The position numbers and the translations under genes were made by a program. A stretch of 64,000 bases of DNA from a virus: positions 28,249 to 92,248 of IMG/VR virus record IMGVR_UViG_3300017949_000004. One strand, 5' to 3'. Below the pieces are notes generated by a model that saw nothing but the letters and a program-made list of their open reading frames with translations, was not told the origin of the DNA and did not search any database. How positions within the stretch are numbered: the stretch's first letter is position 1; each line of letters begins with the position of its first letter. This document shows, piece after piece, positions 1 to 7,942 of this stretch.

Positions 1-14
1 CAGAGACGACTGCT

Positions 15-656
15 CTAACTAGAAACCACCACATTGTTTTCCTCCACTAAGAATTTACTGAAGGACATTTTTAAATCGGAATCTTCATGCAATCCCATTC
101 CATGCCTTGTTGCTTGGAATAGTTTTTTAGCGTGCATATCAGATGCCCTGGGGTGCAACCCAGACTTGAAACTTTTATAATCATTATTTCCGGCATGTGT
201 TCTCATTTTAGTCCCACTAATGCCTGCTACTCCATCTGCATCTGGATCTCTCTGTCCTGCAGATACTACTTTCAAATGTTTGAAGTGATACTCACCATTA
301 GGTCCGTTGTACTTATCAGCTAGTCTTTGAAACTCTGATACTCTATCCGAACCCGCTACCATAGTTACATGCGTATGTCCTTCTTGATGCATTTTTTTAA
401 GATGTGCTAAGAAATGAGGATGTTCTCTACTACTTGCCTCAAACTTAACACCCGTATGAATGTGCTTTAAGTAATTAATTTTTTGATGTGCCTGTAAAGG
501 ATTTTTATTTTTATCAAAAGAATGGCTAACAATAACTCTGTGATCTGCGCCATGTTGCTTTGCTAACTGATGTACTTTATCAATTAGTTTGCTGTGCCCC
601 GCAGTAGGAGGATTTAACCTACCAAATGCGAACACAATATGTTTATCTTTTTGCAT
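15..656 (-). CDS. Nucleotidyltransferase (HxGH superfamily), NMN/cytidylyltransferase-like
   Basis: 213 aa. An N-terminal Rossmann-type nucleotidyltransferase signature is seen: GRLNPPTAGH at residues 12-21 (TAGH replaces HxGH) and ISGTKMR near residue 146, matching the ISSTxxR motif that closes the active site. Members of this superfamily transfer NMP from an NTP to a phosphorylated small molecule (nicotinamide mononucleotide, glycerol-3-phosphate, phosphopantetheine); the substrate cannot be read from sequence. The last 40 residues are an extension rich in His, Lys and Asp. AAGG lies 8 nt before the ATG, which follows directly the stop of the 82-aa gene upstream. It forms an operon with that gene and the ligase-like gene at 906-2084, so nucleic-acid end repair or cofactor salvage is possible (inference). 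Confidence 0.75.
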   Translation of the reverse strand: MQKDKHIVFAFGRLNPPTAGHSKLIDKVHQLAKQHGADHRVIVSHSFDKNKNPLQAHQKINYLKHIHTGVKFEASSREHPHFLAHLKKMHQEGHTHVTMVAGSDRVSEFQRLADKYNGPNGEYHFKHLKVVSAGQRDPDADGVAGISGTKMRTHAGNNDYKSFKSGLHPRASDMHAKKLFQATRHGMGLHEDSDLKMSFSKFLVEENNVVVSS

Positions 657-905
657 CTAAAATACCTTTACTAAATTGTAACCCACAGGAGCGACTGTTT
701 TAATTTCATGTTTTTGTCCCTGTGTGTCTGTAAACTTAAAATGTGTAGGGGTAATTTTTGTTAGCTTTTTGACACGATATGTCTTTGGCGAACTTGTCTC
801 TAACCTACTACCATCAGGCAATACTTTTGTATCACCTATATGAAAAATGGTTAACTCCCATTCTTCTTTAATTAATTTTAACCACCAGTGCTTTAACTTC
901 GTCAT
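657..905 (-). CDS. Conserved-looking small protein, unknown function
   Basis: 82 aa, not recognised. The sequence is mixed alpha/beta with a Trp-rich start (MTKLKHWWLKLIKEEW) and a basic C-terminal half predicted to form beta strands. No signal peptide, membrane segment or metal motif is seen. AGGTAAGTAA precedes its ATG and overlaps the stop of the upstream ligase-like gene, so the two are translated together. The position between a ligase-like protein and a nucleotidyltransferase suggests a partner role, but that is only inference. Confidence 0.7.
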   Translation of the reverse strand: MTKLKHWWLKLIKEEWELTIFHIGDTKVLPDGSRLETSSPKTYRVKKLTKITPTHFKFTDTQGQKHEIKTVAPVGYNLVKVF

Positions 906-2084
906 TTACTTACCTTTTTTTAATTCGTCTCCTCTAGCAAAGTTGGCAGCACTAAACTCATGTCGTGCTACAAACTTAGAAGGGCGTCCATTTCTGTGTA
1001 CAACATAACCTTCTGGTTTTGTGGGCAACCCACCAATTTCATGTCCAACCTCTGAATGGGATGCTAAGGCATTTGTTAATACGTTTTTGGCATTTTGTAA
1101 ATGCTTGTGCATTTGTAGAACGCTAGTAATATGTTCTTTGCTTTTACTAGCATGTGCAATGGCATTATCTCGGGTTGCTGTGTGTCTTGCCTTAGCAGCA
1201 GGCGATTTAACTCCTGCTATCTTTTTATCATGATGTGCTGTATAATGTTTTATGAAATCATCATGATTGGGTTCACTACCATCGCGAACAGTTTGATTGA
1301 TATACGTCTTAATGTGTTCTGCATGCTTGCCAACGTGTGCGTGTGCTTCTTTTTTGGTTTTCTTAAACACTTCTGTGGCTGCTGCCATATGTTTTTTGTA
1401 CTCTGACTGCTGTTCCTGTGTATAAGCAACTTTGCTTAAATCGTGTTGAACACTTAGATTGTGTACATCAGGGTGATCATTAAGTTCAATGTCTGCACCA
1501 TGAACAGCTTTCATATCTGCAAAGTTTTTGCCTTCGTATTTTGTATGTACTGCAATACCTATTTGAGAGTTCATAGCCTTTTGTGCATGTTCCGAGCTAG
1601 AATCGTGGTGGTAGGTAATTGTGTTCGGTGTGTAATGTACACGAGTGCCATCGTGTCGAACATCACCTTTTGTGTGCATAATGTCTGCTTGATAAACACC
1701 CTCACCTGAGTGAACTTTAGGTAAGTGTGCTAGTGCAGCCTTTAATTTTTGTGTTAACCCTGGGGAATGGCCGTGGTTCTTATCGATGTCCTCAGGTGTA
1801 TAATTAATTTTAGGTTTCTTGTTGAACACAGATTTAGATCCTACAAAAAATTTACCTGTGTCGGGATGCTTACCAAAAACGACTGATGGACTACCATCAT
1901 ACTTCACAGTAATTTTGGTGTCATTTTGTCCGCCTAGCAACTTGTTATGTACATCGTTCAAATTGTGGAAGGCGTGGGCAAACCCTTGTTCGCCTCCGTG
2001 TATGACGTGATCCTCTACATGCTCCAAGTGCTTGAGCTTGTCTTCTTCTGTCTGTTCTGTAATGTGTTTCTTGAATGAGAGCAT
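906..2084 (-). CDS. ATP-dependent ligase-like (nucleotidyltransferase-fold) protein, His-rich; DUF6267-like
   Basis: About 392 aa from ATG 2084; an in-frame ATG at 2105 lacks a ribosome site and lies almost at the transcription start of the early promoter, so 2084 is preferred (GGA 8 nt upstream). Motif I of covalent nucleotidyltransferases is seen as KYDG at residues 61-64 (Lys61 would be adenylated), and C-terminal EGYV followed by KFVAR resembles motifs IV and V. Similar proteins in marine T4-like phages are known as a domain of unknown function (DUF6267). It could seal RNA or DNA nicks or adenylylate another substrate. The protein is strikingly rich in histidine across its whole length. 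Both an early and a late promoter lie upstream. Confidence 0.7.
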   Translation of the reverse strand: MLSFKKHITEQTEEDKLKHLEHVEDHVIHGGEQGFAHAFHNLNDVHNKLLGGQNDTKITVKYDGSPSVVFGKHPDTGKFFVGSKSVFNKKPKINYTPEDIDKNHGHSPGLTQKLKAALAHLPKVHSGEGVYQADIMHTKGDVRHDGTRVHYTPNTITYHHDSSSEHAQKAMNSQIGIAVHTKYEGKNFADMKAVHGADIELNDHPDVHNLSVQHDLSKVAYTQEQQSEYKKHMAAATEVFKKTKKEAHAHVGKHAEHIKTYINQTVRDGSEPNHDDFIKHYTAHHDKKIAGVKSPAAKARHTATRDNAIAHASKSKEHITSVLQMHKHLQNAKNVLTNALASHSEVGHEIGGLPTKPEGYVVHRNGRPSKFVARHEFSAANFARGDELKKGK

Positions 2085-2116
2085 TTCTTTAGTCCGTTTC
2101 TTCATTTTATACCATT

Positions 2117-2145
2117 ATTATAGCACAAAATGAGCCTTTTGTCAA
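2117..2145 (-). promoter_or_regulatory. Early (sigma-70) promoter for 2084-15 operon
   Basis: On the minus strand TTGACA (2145-2140), 17-nt spacer, TATAAT (2122-2117): a perfect consensus, preceded by the ATGC seen at other early promoters here. The start point would fall near 2110. Confidence 0.9.
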
Positions 2146-2181
2146 GCATTATTTTGACTTATTTCCCCTATGGGAATCAAG

Positions 2182-2189
2182 TATTTATA
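2182..2189 (-). promoter_or_regulatory. T4-type late promoter TATAAATA
   Basis: Minus-strand TATAAATA just downstream of the terminator hairpin at 2207-2224 and upstream of the early promoter, giving the ligase-like operon early and late transcription. Confidence 0.75.
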
Positions 2190-2206
2190 AGATCTAAAGA
2201 AAGATA

Positions 2207-2224
2207 AGGGCTCTTTCGAGCCCT
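2207..2224 (-). terminator. Rho-independent-type terminator after the lipoprotein gene
   Basis: Perfect 7-bp stem AGGGCTC/GAGCCCT with a 4-nt loop, followed on the minus strand by a T-rich stretch (TATCTTTCTTT). It lies 14 nt after the lipoprotein stop codon. Confidence 0.85.
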
Positions 2225-2237
2225 AGTTGGTTAGGAA

Positions 2238-3203
2238 TTAGTTACAAACAATAGTGCCTGTGCCATCATCCTGACAAGTAATTGGAGTTGCTAGATCTGC
2301 GCTAATTTGATTAATCGTTGCCTGTAAGCTGGCAATGATTGTAGCGTAGTTAGACTGTCCCGACAAGTTAGTTGCATTAGCGTCACCCAACGTGGTAGTT
2401 AGAGTAGCAGCATTGGTAGTTTGAATGCTATCCAACAAAGTATTGTACCCTGTTGAAATATCAACCATGCCAGTCATGCCGGCTGTACCAAGTGCCTCCA
2501 TTCCATCCATACCCCATTTACTAACATCTACAATTCCAGTCATACCTGCAGTTGAAATGTTTTGTGAAGTTTGGAATCCGGTTGTTGCAACACTGTCAAC
2601 AGTGGCAAAACCTAAGCCTGCAACGTTGGTGGTGGCGTCAAAGCCAGCACCTGCAATACTATCAGCAGTGCCAAGTCCCGCAATACCTAAGTCAACTGTT
2701 TGTTGTCCTGCGGTATTAAGAGCAGTAAATCCTGCAATCGCAAGATCAGCACTAGCTGTAGAAGCAGTAGACCATTGTGATCCTAGACCAACAACCATGT
2801 CCTGCTGTCCCAATTGAATAGCTTGATTCGAAGCAAAACTTGCCATTTGAATTTCCTTGCTATTATTAGATTGAGCTTTAGCTAAGTCCGTTTGCAACCA
2901 GATGCTACCTAATGTAGTGGCTCCAGGTACTAAGACGCTGGCCCACTTTAAGGCATCTGACTCAACATATTGGGGAACTACAGACCTGTCTTGAGTAAGC
3001 GCAATAGCCATAACCGCGGCTGATGCTGCCCCTTGATCTCCACTACTTGCTATTTTTGATAACGCCTCATATTTAGCGGCGCTTGCTAAAGCATTAGCTT
3101 CTGCTGTTTTCCTGATAGCCTCGTAATACTCGGTACCCGTGGAAGCACAGCCCACCATGCCTAACAAGCCAGTCGCCATTAAGGCAATAGCTAGTTTTTT
3201 CAT
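2238..3203 (-). CDS. Exported lipoprotein with Ala/Gly-rich repeats
   Basis: 321 aa from ATG 3203, chosen over an upstream in-frame ATG (3242) because GGGAGAG precedes it and a signal peptide starts there. MKK, a hydrophobic core and the lipobox MVGC (Cys19-20 region) predict a lipid-anchored periplasmic protein. Residues about 150-270 hold imperfect repeats built on AGL/AGF and TAGMTG units with Thr, Val and Asp between them, then a Thr/Asn-rich tail ending CQDDGTGTIVCN, where two Cys may pair. Function is not recognised; candidates are a superinfection-exclusion lipoprotein, a spanin-like lysis protein or a virion component. It is monocistronic: late promoter at 3254-3261 and terminator at 2207-2224, so it is made late. 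Confidence 0.8.
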   Translation of the reverse strand: MKKLAIALMATGLLGMVGCASTGTEYYEAIRKTAEANALASAAKYEALSKIASSGDQGAASAAVMAIALTQDRSVVPQYVESDALKWASVLVPGATTLGSIWLQTDLAKAQSNNSKEIQMASFASNQAIQLGQQDMVVGLGSQWSTASTASADLAIAGFTALNTAGQQTVDLGIAGLGTADSIAGAGFDATTNVAGLGFATVDSVATTGFQTSQNISTAGMTGIVDVSKWGMDGMEALGTAGMTGMVDISTGYNTLLDSIQTTNAATLTTTLGDANATNLSGQSNYATIIASLQATINQISADLATPITCQDDGTGTIVCN

Positions 3204-3253
3204 AAGTCTCTCCCTGATATATATATCAAGCACACTATACATGTGTGCTTTAT

Positions 3254-3261
3254 TATTTATA
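3254..3261 (-). promoter_or_regulatory. T4-type late promoter TATAAATA (lipoprotein gene)
   Basis: Minus-strand TATAAATA, about 50 nt before the lipoprotein ATG and overlapping the stop codon of the glycosyltransferase gene. Confidence 0.8.
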
Positions 3262-4033
3262 ACAATCTAACAAAAGGAAAGTTTATTTTGTTAGAAACTG
3301 TACCCCTTAACTGTTCCAAATTTGGAACAGGTTTAGAGTATTTAATTAGCATATTTTCGTTATCATACTCTAATATGCCCTCTACACCCACATCAACAAC
3401 AGCTTTTCTACCACCTCGGTGTAGTCCTAAGGTAATACCAACATTGTTTCTTGTAGAAACCTGTTCTAAACGTTGATGAAATTCTCTATCTCCTGTATGA
3501 TATCCCGTAAAGGACTCATCATAACCACCGGCTTCCCAATAGGTATCTCGATGTACAATAAATGTATTCAAATGTCCTGGGAATTGAAAAAATTGTTTCT
3601 TAGCATAACTATACATATTGAAGAAGTATGCTCTGCCTTTAGAATAAGTTATTCTTCTTAACTGCCCAACATCACCTGGATTTAATGTCATGTCCATATC
3701 TAAAAAAGCAATAACATCTGTTGGTGCGTACTTGGCTGCTAAATTTCTACAACCATGAGAATTAAATCCTAGATCTCTTGTTACTCTCCAAAGCTGTATA
3801 TCAACACCGTATGGAAAATAAACATCTTTAAGTATATCATGTGCTGGATATTTTACAGAATAATCATCTGTAATAAAAATTTCTACTCCAGGAGGATAAT
3901 CCTCCCAGAGACTTATTTGTTTTTCTAGTAACTCAGGTTCTTCAAAGTAAGAATAGGCTATAGTTAGCCTAGGTGGCATCTTATCTTTGTTCTCAAATTT
4001 CCCCTGAGATTCCAGCCATGTCTTCTCGAACAT
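3257..4033 (-). CDS. Glycosyltransferase family 2-like (GT-A fold)
   Basis: 258 aa from 4033, or 240 aa from an ATG at 3979 that would avoid the 41-nt overlap with the previous gene. TIAYSYFEE, VEIFITDDYS and AFLDMDM mark a GT-A nucleotide-sugar binding domain with the DxD metal motif; GYHTGDREFHQRL resembles the acceptor-side acidic motif of family 2. Such enzymes move a sugar from a UDP/GDP/CMP donor to an acceptor. It is one of several glycosyltransferases in the window, and the acceptor (phage DNA, virion protein or host glycan) cannot be told. Confidence 0.8.
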   Translation of the reverse strand: MFEKTWLESQGKFENKDKMPPRLTIAYSYFEEPELLEKQISLWEDYPPGVEIFITDDYSVKYPAHDILKDVYFPYGVDIQLWRVTRDLGFNSHGCRNLAAKYAPTDVIAFLDMDMTLNPGDVGQLRRITYSKGRAYFFNMYSYAKKQFFQFPGHLNTFIVHRDTYWEAGGYDESFTGYHTGDREFHQRLEQVSTRNNVGITLGLHRGGRKAVVDVGVEGILEYDNENMLIKYSKPVPNLEQLRGTVSNKINFPFVRLL

Positions 4034-4340
4034 CTAACTTTGTTAAGTCCTCTGTGGGGAAATCAATAGTTCCGCCATTTTGTAATTGAAAGTTTTCGCC
4101 ATGTGTTAGATTGTTATTGTCAAACAAATCAAATCCAACATAGGTTTCAACAATCCCCATTTGAATCTTACCTTCAAGGATGTGCATGAACTTAGTTACT
4201 GCCTCGCCCACGTCTGCCCAAGTGGGCTCCTCTTCAAACCTAGCAATAATATATTCGTTACCACCAACAACACGCCACATCGGAATATCCGACGTGCCAA
4301 TGTTATTCCATAACTTAGTGCATGCTACTAGCTTTAGCAT
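3993..4340 (-). CDS. Unknown protein
   Basis: 115 aa, not recognised. Hydrophilic and globular-looking, with several Trp and an acidic central part (FEEEPTWADVGEAVTKF). Its start overlaps the end of the 62-aa gene upstream, and its 3' end overlaps the glycosyltransferase gene by 41 nt if the longer start of that gene is used. No transmembrane or metal motifs. Confidence 0.6.
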   Translation of the reverse strand: MLKLVACTKLWNNIGTSDIPMWRVVGGNEYIIARFEEEPTWADVGEAVTKFMHILEGKIQMGIVETYVGFDLFDNNNLTHGENFQLQNGGTIDFPTEDLTKLDVREDMAGISGEI

Positions 4341-4503
4341 TATAAAACTCCGGATGTTTTTTAATTTCTTCTAAGTTCACATTGTACTGAGTTGCTAGTT
4401 TTGATGCCGTATCTTTCCAATAGGCTCTAAAACTAGGATCTAAAGCCCTCTTACTAGCCATAATACAATTAGCTATTTTTCTTTGTACTGTTTCTTTGCT
4501 CAT
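4315..4503 (-). CDS. Small helical protein, unknown
   Basis: 62 aa from ATG 4503, which has AGGTG upstream; an in-frame ATG at 4527 lacks one. The protein is basic and probably all-helical (KIANCIMASKRALDPSFRAY). It overlaps by a few codons both the preceding TTG-start gene and the following 115-aa gene, which is typical of translational coupling in this phage. Confidence 0.6.
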   Translation of the reverse strand: MSKETVQRKIANCIMASKRALDPSFRAYWKDTASKLATQYNVNLEEIKKHPEFYNAKASSMH

Positions 4504-4648
4504 TTTTTTCACCTTTTCCAATTTCATTTAATCGATCGGCACATTTCCTCAATGTTTGAGATATTGTGCCATTTACATTACCAAATTCAATTTCAACTTT
4601 GCGAGCTATATTATGTAGTTCCGTTACATGCTCGGTAAACCTATGCAA
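4469..4648 (-). CDS. Possible small protein with TTG start
   Basis: 59 aa read from a TTG at 4648 with AGAGGG six to seven nt upstream. The product looks like a real helical protein (LHNIARKVEIEFGNVN, then a Leu/Arg/Cys-containing helix) and fills the space between two other small genes, overlapping the end of the upstream one and the start of the 62-aa gene downstream. There is no ATG in frame, so the call rests on the ribosome site and fit to the operon. Confidence 0.45.
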   Translation of the reverse strand: MHRFTEHVTELHNIARKVEIEFGNVNGTISQTLRKCADRLNEIGKGEKNEQRNSTKKNS

Positions 4649-4811
4649 AGTTTACCCTCTTCTTCAAAGTCTCAATTTGAGCTTGCCTATTTTCTTCCCA
4701 AGTCTTTTCGGAACGCTCTTGTCCCTTTTTGTTTTTCTTTGGGAAAAACTTTGCGCTCTCTAATCTTTCAAGAGCTCCTAACCTTCTTTCTCTAACCTTA
4801 TACTGCTTCAT
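4641..4811 (-). CDS. Small basic protein, unknown
   Basis: 56 aa, starting at ATG 4811 inside the last codons of the cytidylyltransferase gene (14-nt overlap). Very rich in Lys, Arg and Glu (about half of residues charged), probably one long helix; no known family. Continues the chain of overlapping small genes down to 3993. Confidence 0.55.
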   Translation of the reverse strand: MKQYKVRERRLGALERLESAKFFPKKNKKGQERSEKTWEENRQAQIETLKKRVNFA

Positions 4812-5235
4812 CTGCTACCCTCTTTCTTAAACTTGTGCTACTAAAGGAATGCTTTCTAGAATTATAAACCATTTCTATAGGAAGTTCTTTTCCTGTAAAC
4901 TCTTTGTCTCTATACTCCTCACCTATAATTCTAACATCAATAGGTAAAGTCAAAAGCAAATCAATTAAATCTCGTTCTGTATTATATATGACAATTTCGT
5001 CGATATATTTTACAGCTGCCAATTGAATTTGCCTTTCTACAATAGATTGTACTGGACGATTTTTCTCTGGACGATCTAACGTGGGATCGTTTTGTAGTCC
5101 AACAATCAAGTAATCACAATTTCGTTTAGCTTCTTCAAGCATTGTGATGTGTCCTGCATGCAACAAATCAAATGTGCTACAGGTAAACCCTATACGTTGG
5201 CTTTTTTTAAAAGCCTCAGAGTAATTTAATTTCAT
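4798..5235 (-). CDS. Cytidylyltransferase (glycerol-3-phosphate/sugar-phosphate type)
   Basis: 145 aa, full length for the TagD/RfaE-C family. STFDLLHAGH at residues 20-29 carries the HxGH catalytic motif and SSTSLRKRV near the C-terminus matches the ISTTxL/R motif; RPVQSIVERQ matches the RTxGISTT-preceding region of cytidylyltransferases. These enzymes form CDP-glycerol or an NDP-sugar. It overlaps the ends of both neighbours by about 14-20 nt. With the nearby glycosyltransferases it suggests phage-made activated polyol or heptose for glycan decoration (inference). Confidence 0.85.
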   Translation of the reverse strand: MKLNYSEAFKKSQRIGFTCSTFDLLHAGHITMLEEAKRNCDYLIVGLQNDPTLDRPEKNRPVQSIVERQIQLAAVKYIDEIVIYNTERDLIDLLLTLPIDVRIIGEEYRDKEFTGKELPIEMVYNSRKHSFSSTSLRKRVADEAV

Positions 5236-5773
5236 CTTTGTCTCTCAACATTTCATCTGCCCAGCTGAAGATTGTTTCATCAATAAAATCATACCACCCA
5301 TCATCTTCAAAAGAGTCATATTCTTTTAGCGGGGTGCCTACTTCTTCTGCTCTTTTTCTAAAGAACCAATCACCATCGGCTTCTTCATAATCTTCTTCAC
5401 CGTTAGCAAATACCCATGTACCTATAAAGTTATAAAACTCGTCGGTGTAATTCATACGAAGTTTAACGTCTGCATCTAACATGCTTAGTTCTTTAGCTAA
5501 TTGTCTCATGAAAGCTACCGGCGGGCCCCATGCTGAAACAACATAAGCATAGTCATCACCTTGATAATCATCTAGGTTTGCCCACTTTGGACCAACGTAC
5601 TCTTCCATGTATTCCCGCGAAGCCCATTCACCATCCCATTCAGGAAGGATAGAAGAAAATTCTAATCCGCACTCATTCAAATCCGTTACCGATTGAAAGG
5701 CTTCAATAAATTTTTTCCTTGCACTTTTGTTGCTAGAGACTAGCGAAATATCATTGTAGACGTTGTTTGCCAT
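5216..5773 (-). CDS. Acidic unknown protein, possibly YubB/DUF1281-like
   Basis: 185 aa, strongly acidic, rich in Trp, Tyr and Asp. The central SAWGPPVAFM and the C-terminal Asp/Trp-rich part recall the ferredoxin-like YubB (DUF1281) proteins of plasmids and phages, whose function is unknown; I hold this link weakly. The high net negative charge would also fit a DNA mimic (antirestriction), but that is speculation. GGAG lies 7 nt before the ATG, and an early promoter stands just upstream, so it is an early gene. Confidence 0.65.
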   Translation of the reverse strand: MANNVYNDISLVSSNKSARKKFIEAFQSVTDLNECGLEFSSILPEWDGEWASREYMEEYVGPKWANLDDYQGDDYAYVVSAWGPPVAFMRQLAKELSMLDADVKLRMNYTDEFYNFIGTWVFANGEEDYEEADGDWFFRKRAEEVGTPLKEYDSFEDDGWYDFIDETIFSWADEMLRDKDEIKLL

Positions 5774-5799
5774 AGGTACACTCCATTAGATTAAAAAAC

Positions 5800-5828
5800 A
5801 TTATAACACCATAAAAAAATAAAATCAA
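5800..5828 (-). promoter_or_regulatory. Early (sigma-70) promoter for 5773-3257 operon
   Basis: Minus strand TTGATT (5828-5823), 17 nt, TATAAT (5805-5800). The -35 is weaker than in the other early promoters. Confidence 0.7.
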
Positions 5829-5843
5829 CTACAAGATGACCAT

Positions 5844-6587
5844 TTATGTTTTAATAAAATTGATAACGGGACGAATAAAGATATCCTTCTCGTAATCTTT
5901 TGGGTCATCGTGGTGCTTAGCATGATTGCCGTCGCCCATTGTCATTATATTGACAAAAGTTGAATCTATAGGTTTGCCGTTGTCATGTGCATTGATCAAA
6001 GACATCTGTCCTAGTATAGTGTAAGAAGTTGGAAAAAGCCAACCATATACTAAACCATTAAAACCAAATAACATATAACAAGATAGTGCATAAAATAAAA
6101 TAATAAAATAAATGTACTTGTGAATGGCTGTATGCCAACTGTCTTTAGCTAGTCTACCTGCAGGCAATGAAAGAGCTGGCTGTGCTTTATAATTGTGAAA
6201 TAGAAAGAACATAGATTTCCAACCTAAATAGCTAGGGCTATGAATATCATATTCTGTATCAGAGTGTTTGTGGTGATGGTAATGGCTTGCAGCCCATCTC
6301 AATGGACTAATCCACGTACCAAGTATAGCTAGTATAGATAGGATCTTTTCATTTGTTCGTGTCGTTTTAAATGCTCTGTGTGCAAAGTACCTATGATTGC
6401 CTATTGTAAAACCAACACTACAAAAAAGATATGTTATGAGAACAGAAGTTGCTACTCCTGCAATGTTATGATCGTGCGTGAATAAAAGATAAAAGGAATA
6501 CGGAACAATGACAAACTGTGCAAAGGTAAGTGCAGCATTATGCCATCCTACCATATGCTTCCAATTTAATTTAGACTTTGTTTGCAT
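5844..6587 (-). CDS. Membrane fatty-acid (acyl) desaturase
   Basis: 247 aa with four or more hydrophobic segments. All three histidine boxes of delta-9 type membrane desaturases are present in order: HRYFAH (65-70), HYHHH (102-106, HxxHH) and HAKHH (222-226, HxxHH), which bind the di-iron centre. The enzyme introduces a double bond into an acyl chain in the membrane using O2 and electrons from a ferredoxin or cytochrome b5-like partner, not found in this window. It would alter host membrane fluidity or lipid precursors during infection. It overlaps the N-acyltransferase-like gene by 17 nt, so both may act on acyl substrates. Confidence 0.9.
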   Translation of the reverse strand: MQTKSKLNWKHMVGWHNAALTFAQFVIVPYSFYLLFTHDHNIAGVATSVLITYLFCSVGFTIGNHRYFAHRAFKTTRTNEKILSILAILGTWISPLRWAASHYHHHKHSDTEYDIHSPSYLGWKSMFFLFHNYKAQPALSLPAGRLAKDSWHTAIHKYIYFIILFYALSCYMLFGFNGLVYGWLFPTSYTILGQMSLINAHDNGKPIDSTFVNIMTMGDGNHAKHHDDPKDYEKDIFIRPVINFIKT

Positions 6588-7200
6588 TCAAATATTCCAA
6601 AAGTTCTGCTTCATGTTTACCGCCATATAAAACGTGCTGTGGCGTATAATTAATATTTATTAGATCTGGATGAGGACGCATAGGCACTACTTTCCTACCC
6701 CTGTGCCATACATATTGATCAAAATAATCGGGGGTTACATTATTTAATCTCATATACTTGAGAAATATTTTGTAATTGTACTTATTAAAGGCCATAATAT
6801 AACCTTTGTACTCTTTTATGTATAACTCCCAAAATTTTGAGGTACAATATTGTAGGAAATCATAGTTATGCCTATTCCTATATTTGGGCATTGTGTAACC
6901 ACGTGTTCCAAAAATCATATACTCTGTATCATGTAATCTGCAAGAGCCTTGTCCTGCTACTATTCGATCACCATCTTTACAGACAATATATACCCCACCC
7001 TTGTCCTGATCAAATGTCTTATCAACTATAACTTTGTATAGAAAAGACGCCTGGTTGTTGTGCCAACCTTTTGTTTCAAATGCTAGACTACCTTCCAGCC
7101 CATCTGACCTAGCATCATCGCAAAATTGTTTTATGATATCAATATCAGTCTTACTGTCTATTGTATCAAATAACCTGGAGCTCTTGTCTTTCAAAATCAA
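6571..7200 (-). CDS. Possible GNAT-like acyltransferase
   Basis: 209 aa. The order of strands and a central RGYTMPKYRNRH segment resemble the acyl-CoA binding loop region of GNAT N-acyltransferases, though the R/Q-x-x-G-x-G/A motif is not clear. The gene overlaps a glycosyltransferase upstream and the desaturase downstream, which suggests a shared pathway. If it is not a GNAT protein, I have no other assignment. Confidence 0.5.
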   Translation of the reverse strand: MILKDKSSRLFDTIDSKTDIDIIKQFCDDARSDGLEGSLAFETKGWHNNQASFLYKVIVDKTFDQDKGGVYIVCKDGDRIVAGQGSCRLHDTEYMIFGTRGYTMPKYRNRHNYDFLQYCTSKFWELYIKEYKGYIMAFNKYNYKIFLKYMRLNNVTPDYFDQYVWHRGRKVVPMRPHPDLININYTPQHVLYGGKHEAELLEYLNANKV

Positions 7201-7942
7201 ATTTGCTCTTAACCTTACTGATAGTTGCTATAATTGCTCTAGTATCTTGAAAGAACTTCATCAAAGAACCTCTAGCACAATCATACATATAGATTTCCTT
7301 TTCTGTAAGGCAGTATTTAATGTTGCCATTACAATGCTCTCTATACAAATCGACATTAGCTATGATGTCCTCAGAACCAAATAATTGATCTGTATATTCA
7401 AAACAACCTGCACCTTTTTTAGACAATGCAAGTATTCTGTTAAAAGGAATAATTTGTTTCAAGGTTTGTTGAAGCTCATAAAAAGCGACTAAGTTTCTTC
7501 GACTACCTTCTACATACCCTGCATCAAAAAACTCTCCGTTGTCTAAAGCATTCTCCAATGTTGTTGGTTTACCATCTAAGAACATTGGATTGTGTTTTAG
7601 TCCAATTACATCTGGTTGATGTTTGTGCAATAGGAGCATCAATTTCTGAATACCCCCTTCGAAGAAATAATCATCTGCATCTATAGGTATAAGCCAGTCA
7701 TGAGGTGAGTCTGTAGAGAACCAATCTAAAACTGTCTGTTTACCTCTGCCAGGTGTGCCATTAGATACAGTAGTAAAATAATGTGCGTTATGCTTTCTAG
7801 CCACAAGTCTTGCCTGTGTAGGATAACCTTCGTCTTGTGTATTACAAATAACGACTTTATCAATGTCCTCAGGAACAGAGGCAAGGCATCTATCTAGTTT
7901 CTCAGCGTCCCACGATGTAAGGGCTGCTACTACTGCTCGCAT
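7166..7942 (-). CDS. Glycosyltransferase (GT-A, family 2-like)
   Basis: 258 aa. The N-terminus reads like family 2 (VVAALTSWDAEKLDRCLASV), with the metal-binding PIDADDYF near residue 90 as DxD. A later GSEDIIANVDLYREH fits the acidic base region. Overlaps the 66-aa gene upstream by 13 nt and the acyltransferase-like gene downstream by 35 nt. Confidence 0.8.
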   Translation of the reverse strand: MRAVVAALTSWDAEKLDRCLASVPEDIDKVVICNTQDEGYPTQARLVARKHNAHYFTTVSNGTPGRGKQTVLDWFSTDSPHDWLIPIDADDYFFEGGIQKLMLLLHKHQPDVIGLKHNPMFLDGKPTTLENALDNGEFFDAGYVEGSRRNLVAFYELQQTLKQIIPFNRILALSKKGAGCFEYTDQLFGSEDIIANVDLYREHCNGNIKYCLTEKEIYMYDCARGSLMKFFQDTRAIIATISKVKSKFDFERQELQVI

